DNA from: Opitutaceae bacterium
GTDB taxonomy: Bacteria > Verrucomicrobiota > Verrucomicrobiia > Opitutales > Opitutaceae
Assembly (NCBI GenBank): GCA_041395105.1
Contig: JAWLBB010000001.1
Coordinates: 248,001 to 312,000, forward strand
Direction of reading: 5' to 3'
Length of the DNA: 64,000 bases
The first letter of the stretch is position 1, and each line of letters starts with the position of its first letter. Below, in pieces: positions 59,093 to 64,000 of the stretch. A program made the translations under genes and the position numbers. Below the pieces are notes generated by a model. The model was not told where the DNA came from. It searched no databases and worked only from the letters and a program-made list of their open reading frames with translations.

Positions 59093-59254
59093 GCGGCGGT
59101 CTTGCCCAAGTCGGGGTGCTTCGCGCTCCACCCGGCGGACCCGGCAAGGGACTGCCGGGCCCGGAAGCCGGAACACGCCCCGTCTTCGTGCCTTTCACGC
59201 CCCCTGCTAATGTCTCGACCTCAGACCCGATTGTCAGGATGATGGCGGGTTCTC

Positions 59255-61126
59255 ATGGACAAACCCGCATTCACCGCTCTCGGCCTTTCCGATGAAATCC
59301 TCAAAGCCATCGCCGCCCTCGGCTACGAAGAGGCTTCGCCCATCCAGGCCGCCAGCATTCCGATTCTCCTGCGGGGCAAGGACCTCGTCGGCCAATCCCA
59401 GACCGGTTCCGGCAAGACGGCCGCTTTCGCCATACCCGCCATCGAGAAAGTCGATCCCAAGGACCGCCGGATCCAGATCCTCGTCCTCTGTCCTACCCGC
59501 GAGCTGGCCACCCAGGTGGCCAACGAAGTGCACAAGCTCTCCTCCTACAAGACCGGCATCCACGAACTCCCGATCTACGGCGGCGCCTCCTACGAACGGC
59601 AGTTCTTCGAACTGAAAAAAGGGGTCCAGATCGTCATCGCCACCCCCGGTCGGCTGATGGATCACATGCAGCGCGGCACGGTCAAGCTCGACGGGATCAA
59701 GATGGTCATACTCGACGAGGCTGACCGGATGCTCGACATGGGCTTCCGGGATGACATCGCAGCCATCCTCGACGCGACTCCGACCCAGAGACAGACCGTC
59801 TTCTTTTCCGCCACGGTTTCGCCCCAGATTCGCCAGCTGATCCAGCGCTACGCCAAGGATCCCGAGGCGGTGCAGATCGAGCAAAGAGCCCTGACCGTCC
59901 CGACGGTCGAGCAGTTTTACTACGAAGTGAGGCCCCGGCTGAAAGTCGAGGCCCTCATCCGGCTCCTCGACTTCAACCAGGTGAAACTCGGTATTGTCTT
60001 CTGCAATACCCAGCGGATGGTCGACGAACTGGCCGACCAATTGCTCGCTCAAGGTTTCGCGGCCGACCGACTTCACGGGGGCATACCCCAGGCCCAGCGG
60101 ACCCGCGTGATGAACAAATTCAAGAACGCCGAGTTCGAGATCCTCGTCGCCACGGACGTGGCCGCCCGCGGCATCGACGTCGACGATCTCGCCCTGGTCG
60201 TGAATTTCGATCTGCCCTATGATGCGGAGGACTACGTCCACCGGATCGGACGCACCGGCCGGGCGGGACGCGGTGGCATTGCCGCCACCTTTGTCTCCGG
60301 ACGGGAAATCTACAAGCTCCAGTTCATCGAGCGCTTCACCAGGACGCGGCTCAAGCGGGGAACCATTCCAACCATGGACCAGGTGGAGGAGCGGCGCACC
60401 GACATCCTTTTCGACAAGATCCAGGCGACCCTGGAAGACGGACAATTCCGCGCTCAGACCGCCTTTGTCGACCGACTCCTCGAGCTGGGCTACAACCCGA
60501 CGGAGATCACCTCCGCTCTCGTCCACCATCTTCTGGGTTCTCCCGCCGACAATCCTTCCAGTCCGGCCCCGGCCAGGAACCGCGAAAGCCGTCCTTCGCC
60601 GGAATCGGCGGAGAAGAAGCCCGCCCCGAGCCGACCGGTCGCAGAGAAGCCGCGGAAGGAGGCCCCTCGCGAGGGGGAGCCGTTGGAAAAACCCACCACC
60701 CCGAAACCTGCCCCGGCCAAAGCCTCAGCCAAAGCCCCCGCCGCCCGGTCATTCCCTCCCGCCACCAAACCCGAGAGAACCAGCCGCTGGATATCGATGA
60801 ACATCGGAAAGGATGATGATTTCGGTCCTCGGGACATCCTCGACCTGATTGCCGGGGCTGCCGGCGTGAAAGCGGAGACGATCGGAACGATCGACCTGGG
60901 CGCAAAGGGTTGTGTCATTGAAATCGAACGACAATTCGCCACGCGAGTCCTGAGTTCCCTCGACGGCGCGCCCTTCAAAGGACGGCCCTTGAAGGTCAAG
61001 ATCTTCCCCGGTCGGAACACCGTTCCAGTTGACGGGGTCAACCGTCCCGCCCGACCGGAGAAAGTCCGGACCAAGGTCCGGAAGCCCCGAAAGGCCAGGG
61101 ACGGCAAGGGCAAATTCCGTCGATGA
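59255..61126 (+). CDS. DEAD-box RNA helicase with DbpA-type C-terminus
   Basis: 623 residues. Helicase core: Q motif ASPIQAASIPI, Walker A AQTGSGKTAAF equivalent in SQTGSGKTAAF, PTRELA, TPGRLMDH, DEAD in ILDEADRMLDMGF, SATVS, and RGIDVDDLALVVNFD, HRIGRTGRAGRGG. A low-complexity Pro/Ala/Lys-rich linker (about residues 425-510) leads to a DbpA-like RNA-binding domain (SRWISMNIGKDDDFGPRDILDLIAGAAGVKAETIGTIDL) and a basic tail. Predicted role in ribosome assembly or cold adaptation; the DbpA domain suggests rRNA binding. Confidence 0.93.
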   Translation: MDKPAFTALGLSDEILKAIAALGYEEASPIQAASIPILLRGKDLVGQSQTGSGKTAAFAIPAIEKVDPKDRRIQILVLCPTRELATQVANEVHKLSSYKTGIHELPIYGGASYERQFFELKKGVQIVIATPGRLMDHMQRGTVKLDGIKMVILDEADRMLDMGFRDDIAAILDATPTQRQTVFFSATVSPQIRQLIQRYAKDPEAVQIEQRALTVPTVEQFYYEVRPRLKVEALIRLLDFNQVKLGIVFCNTQRMVDELADQLLAQGFAADRLHGGIPQAQRTRVMNKFKNAEFEILVATDVAARGIDVDDLALVVNFDLPYDAEDYVHRIGRTGRAGRGGIAATFVSGREIYKLQFIERFTRTRLKRGTIPTMDQVEERRTDILFDKIQATLEDGQFRAQTAFVDRLLELGYNPTEITSALVHHLLGSPADNPSSPAPARNRESRPSPESAEKKPAPSRPVAEKPRKEAPREGEPLEKPTTPKPAPAKASAKAPAARSFPPATKPERTSRWISMNIGKDDDFGPRDILDLIAGAAGVKAETIGTIDLGAKGCVIEIERQFATRVLSSLDGAPFKGRPLKVKIFPGRNTVPVDGVNRPARPEKVRTKVRKPRKARDGKGKFRR

Positions 61127-61172
61127 GGCAGGGAATCAAAGACCGGCAGACAGACCGTTAACCAGCGGGGCC

Positions 61173-62084
61173 TCAGTAGCGGCGCGGCAGCCCAAGGTAA
61201 TTGAGCATCCAGACCTCTTTCCAGACCCGGTAACGCCCTTCAAAGGTCATCTTGCCGTATTCTTCCCGCAGGTTGCGGGGAAAGAGGAAACCGAGGTCGG
61301 TGTTCACTTTCTCCAATTCCGACTGCTGAAGGTTCAGGTCATCGAGCGGCTCATCGCTCCACGCTTCCGCCTGCTTCCCGTCTTTTTCCAGACGGCCCTG
61401 GTGGATTGCGATCAGGCTCGGGAGTCTTCGGACCAGGGGTCGCCGGTGAACCGACCAATCCTCCGGGTAGAACCCGCCGAACGGGAGGAAAAGATTGTCC
61501 GTGATATAGCGGAGACCATCCGTAGTCTGGCTACTGACGCTGCAGCAGGTGGTGACACTGCCGCCGCGGATCGGAAGGAAGAGAATCTGGATACGGCGAA
61601 GGTTCGACCCATCCTGGTAGACTGAGACCCGGAGATGGATGTCGTTGCCGATTTCGGCGACGAGAGCCTGGATCTGCCGGTACTCGTTTCTCCTCAGCCA
61701 GTCGCGCAGGGCCATCATGCGTTTGCGGGCGGGCCATTCCTCCCCGGACTGGTTCGGGGCGAAACGGGGAAAAAGGGGAATCGGACTCACGCTCAAGGCG
61801 CTGATGGCGAACCAGGTGTAGAGCGTCTCCAGGAGCATCCAGACAAGGAAGGCACTCAGGACGAGCACCCACCAGGGCCGGCCACTCCATCCGAATGACT
61901 GGACAAGGTAGGCGGCGCCAAACGAGAAAGCCACCCAGCGACCCCACCGCACGACGATGGCCAGAGTGGGCGAGGCCAGGCTGCGATTGAGATAGGCCAG
62001 AACCAAGAGCAAGGCCAGCCCTCCCAGGATGGGGAGCGAATACTCGAGGTTCGGCGGGGTCACGGAGAAGGCACCTCGGGGCAC
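61173..62084 (-). CDS. Membrane-anchored protein of unknown function, downstream of dnaN
   Basis: 303 residues from a GTG at 62084, with the start 2 bp after the dnaN stop. Two to four N-terminal membrane helices (YSLPILGGLALLLVLAYLNRSL, WVAFSFGAAYLVQSFGW, WWVLVLSAFLVWMLLETLYTWFAISAL) precede a soluble region (NDIHLRVSVYQDGSNLRRIQILFLPIRGGSVTTCC). No known family is recognised. Operon position suggests cotranscription with dnaN but not a functional link. Confidence 0.75.
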   Translation of the reverse strand: MPRGAFSVTPPNLEYSLPILGGLALLLVLAYLNRSLASPTLAIVVRWGRWVAFSFGAAYLVQSFGWSGRPWWVLVLSAFLVWMLLETLYTWFAISALSVSPIPLFPRFAPNQSGEEWPARKRMMALRDWLRRNEYRQIQALVAEIGNDIHLRVSVYQDGSNLRRIQILFLPIRGGSVTTCCSVSSQTTDGLRYITDNLFLPFGGFYPEDWSVHRRPLVRRLPSLIAIHQGRLEKDGKQAEAWSDEPLDDLNLQQSELEKVNTDLGFLFPRNLREEYGKMTFEGRYRVWKEVWMLNYLGLPRRY

Positions 62085-62086
62085 CC

Positions 62087-63211
62087 TCAGCTCAGGCGCA
62101 CCGGCATGATGACACAGAGGAAACTGTCGCTCGTCTTGAAGACACCCGGACTGACCTCGTCCTTGACTTCGAAGGCCACTTCGTCGCGGCTCAAGGCCCG
62201 GAGGGGGTCCATGACAAACTGGGGATTGAATGCCACCTGGAGATCGGGCCCATCGTAGTTCACCACCAACTTTTCATGGGCTTCGCCAAAGTCCGGACTC
62301 GAAGCGAGGATCTCGAGCAGATTGTTGCTCAACTTGATCTTGACCGAATTGGACTTTTCGCTGGTGACGAGCGCGGCGCGATGGACGGACTGGAGAAAAA
62401 GCTCCCGCTCGACCTTGATCCGCTGATGGGTTTCCTTCGGAATGACCTGTTGGTAATTCGGGTAGTTGCCTTCCACCACCTTGGAGACGAGCAAGATATC
62501 GCCGATGAATCCGTTGGTTTCGTCGGCCGTCTCAACCTGAAAGGCGACCCGGCGCTCGTCAAAGGCCACCTTGAGACGATCCCCTTTGCCGAGCAGACGG
62601 ACCAATTCGGCGACTGTCTTGGCGGGGAGGATGAGGCTTCCGCCCTGGTCCGCCGCGATTTCAAGTTCTTCCGAAGTCAACGCCAGGCGACGACCGTCCG
62701 TCGCCACGAGAGTGAGTTTGCCTTCCTCGAACCGGAAATAAACGCCGTTGAGGATGTAACGCGTCTCATCGGTTGACTGGGCGTAGGAGACGCTCTTGAG
62801 CATGCCGGCCAGATTGTCCTGCCCGAGCTCGAACAGCCGTTCATTGCTGAATTCCGGCAGTGGAGGAAATTCATCCCGGGCCATGCCCATGATCCGGAAA
62901 CTGGAAGCACCGCTGGTGATCTTGGCCTGCTGATTCGCCGATGTCTCCATTTCAACGTCGAGGCTGGGCAGCTCGCGAACGATGGTGGCCAGGCGCCGGA
63001 CCGGCAGGGTGATCGCTCCGGACTCGGTGATGGTCGCCTTGATTCGACACCGGATGCCGAGATCGAGATTGGTCGTGGTGAGCGAAAGATACTCGTCGTC
63101 GGCCTCGATCAGGACGTTGCTCAGGATGGGCATGGTGGCCTTGGAGCCGACCACGTTGAGGACCTGAGCCAGACCGTTGCTGAAGTGGTCCCGGTTGATT
63201 TTGAATTTCAT
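62087..63211 (-). CDS. dnaN: DNA polymerase III beta sliding clamp
   Basis: 374 residues; full-length clamp with MKFKINRDHFSNGLAQVLNVVGSKATMPILSNVLIEADDEYLSLTTTNLDLGIRC at the start, TLVATDGRRLALTSEELEI in the middle, and the terminal DSFLCVIMPVRLS with the conserved MPVR(L) end. Ring-shaped processivity factor. No dnaA or recF is adjacent in this window, so this is not clearly an oriC locus. The upstream 63212-63432 spacer is AT-richer and probably contains its promoter. Confidence 0.98.
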   Translation of the reverse strand: MKFKINRDHFSNGLAQVLNVVGSKATMPILSNVLIEADDEYLSLTTTNLDLGIRCRIKATITESGAITLPVRRLATIVRELPSLDVEMETSANQQAKITSGASSFRIMGMARDEFPPLPEFSNERLFELGQDNLAGMLKSVSYAQSTDETRYILNGVYFRFEEGKLTLVATDGRRLALTSEELEIAADQGGSLILPAKTVAELVRLLGKGDRLKVAFDERRVAFQVETADETNGFIGDILLVSKVVEGNYPNYQQVIPKETHQRIKVERELFLQSVHRAALVTSEKSNSVKIKLSNNLLEILASSPDFGEAHEKLVVNYDGPDLQVAFNPQFVMDPLRALSRDEVAFEVKDEVSPGVFKTSDSFLCVIMPVRLS

Positions 63212-63432
63212 GCTGAGCTGAGTTAGGAGGATTTTCCCTTTACTGACAAATCCTATGAAGGATTAGTTTTTAACAGAATAATCAGTCGTATTACTATGCC
63301 CGGTAAAGAACAGGGAGAAAAGCGTTAACTCCCTCTGCCGCAAGGTCGGATCGGTTGTATTCGCTGTGAACAAACCAACGTCTTCTTCACGGCTCTGCCC
63401 AATCGAAGGGATTTCAGGAAAGTTGTTCAGGG

Positions 63433-64000
63433 TTATTCAGATCCTTCGGGCGGATTCTTCACAAGGTCATTTCGATCAGACTTCAGCTTGCGGAGGCGGT
63501 TGCTCCGGCGGCGCAGCACGATGATGTGGCGCACCAGCCCGAAAAAGACGTAGGACAGGAAAATGATCACAAGGGCATAGACCCTGAACAGGAAAACCAG
63601 GGCCACCCCGACCAGAACAGCGATGAACGTCCGGAAACGCGCCTTGGTATGCCAGTCGATCTCCTTGAAACTCGGATAACGCACCGTGCTGACCATCAGA
63701 TAGGCGATCAGGAGCATCAGGACGGGCAGAAGGACGGCCCAACGTTGGAGGTCTTGTTCGGTCAGCAGCAGGACGAGCGAGGCGATCATGCCCGCGGCGG
63801 CAGGAACCGGAAGGCCGACGAAGTCCTTGGTCGCGTGAATATCGTGGAGCGAATAAACCGCGGGGTGGGTGATCACGTTGAAGCGCGCGAGGCGCACCCC
63901 GGCGCAGAGCAGATAGATGAATCCGATGAACCAGCCAATCGGCCGGAAGACCGGCAGGAGATCCGGCGAGAGGATGAGGAAGAAGACCATCAGGGCCGGC
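63433..64000 (-). CDS. pssA: CDP-diacylglycerol-serine O-phosphatidyltransferase-like, 5' end beyond window
   Basis: In-window 189 residues, still open at the window edge (codons for PAL precede the first Met); the CDP-alcohol catalytic motif DGxxAR lies outside. Visible: an N-terminal membrane segment PALMVFFLILSP, RLARFNVITH, ATKDFVGLPVPAAAGMIASLVLL and further helices VLLPVLMLLIAYLMVSTVRYPSFKEIDW plus a basic tail RRRSNRLRKLKSDRNDLVK. This pattern (GLPxPxAA after helix 3) is typical of PssA, which makes phosphatidylserine. Could be another CDP-alcohol transferase. Confidence 0.85.
   Translation of the reverse strand, partial: PALMVFFLILSPDLLPVFRPIGWFIGFIYLLCAGVRLARFNVITHPAVYSLHDIHATKDFVGLPVPAAAGMIASLVLLLTEQDLQRWAVLLPVLMLLIAYLMVSTVRYPSFKEIDWHTKARFRTFIAVLVGVALVFLFRVYALVIIFLSYVFFGLVRHIIVLRRRSNRLRKLKSDRNDLVKNPPEGSE

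Noticed and set aside
63212..63432. AT-richer region upstream of dnaN as possible replication origin
   Set aside because: No convincing DnaA boxes and no dnaA gene next to it.

Overview
The window is one contiguous, gene-dense, high-GC bacterial chromosome segment with about 55 protein genes and one tRNA. The gene mix suggests a heterotrophic member of Verrucomicrobiota, probably an Opitutae-like lineage. Supporting content is secreted arylsulfatases, GH29, GH43 and GH5 glycosidases, phytanoyl-CoA dioxygenase-like proteins and an FG-GAP/ASPIC-UnbV protein, beside a complete F-type ATP synthase operon. A planctomycete relative cannot be excluded from sequence reading alone.

Layout. 1-9.3 kb: an operon of two sulfatases plus an unknown secreted protein on the minus strand, then small secreted proteins, a GDSL-type esterase, a fragmentary leucine-rich-repeat gene, a methyltransferase and a large seven-repeat FG-GAP protein. 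9.3-9.8 kb: an intact tRNA-Ile2(CAU) flanked on both sides by tRNA fragments, each broken at the same T-loop position by a 62-bp hairpin-rich insert. 9.8-22 kb: carbohydrate catabolism (GH43, GH29 fucosidase, GH5, an HSL-like esterase, two nearly identical tandem PhyH-like dioxygenases), monomeric isocitrate dehydrogenase, a baeRF-like protein and a GNAT acetyltransferase.

22-30 kb: an 11-gene, tightly overlapping minus-strand operon for an Mrp/Mnh-type multisubunit cation/proton antiporter. It carries three antiporter-like ND2/4/5-type subunits, a split MrpA C-terminus, an MbhE-MnhB fusion and two small unassigned membrane proteins. 32.5-39.2 kb: the ATP synthase operon atpBEFHAGDC. The antiporter and the ATPase together suggest a locus devoted to proton/sodium energetics.

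39-49.9 kb: housekeeping and information genes: trmB, a PhoR/PhoB two-component pair, mnmG, mnmE, and recA with a LexA-like box. These are followed by a glutaredoxin-like protein abutting a 174-bp MITE-like palindrome, a sirtuin, a TPR protein, a DUF3127 protein with an SSB-like acidic tip, and a Nudix hydrolase overlapping it. 50-59 kb: a glycosidase-like protein, two large membrane proteins, molybdopterin genes moeA and moaA, a methyltransferase and an aldo/keto reductase. 59-64 kb: a DEAD-box helicase with a DbpA-type RNA-binding end, dnaN with a downstream membrane protein, and the 3' part of a CDP-diacylglycerol-serine phosphatidyltransferase gene that runs off the window.

The most unusual structures are non-coding: the interrupted tRNA repeats at 9.3-9.75 kb, the perfect-TIR palindrome at 47.5-47.7 kb, and an inverted repeat at 56.2 kb that contains the ends of two convergent genes. 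No CRISPR array, prophage, intact insertion sequence or rRNA was seen.
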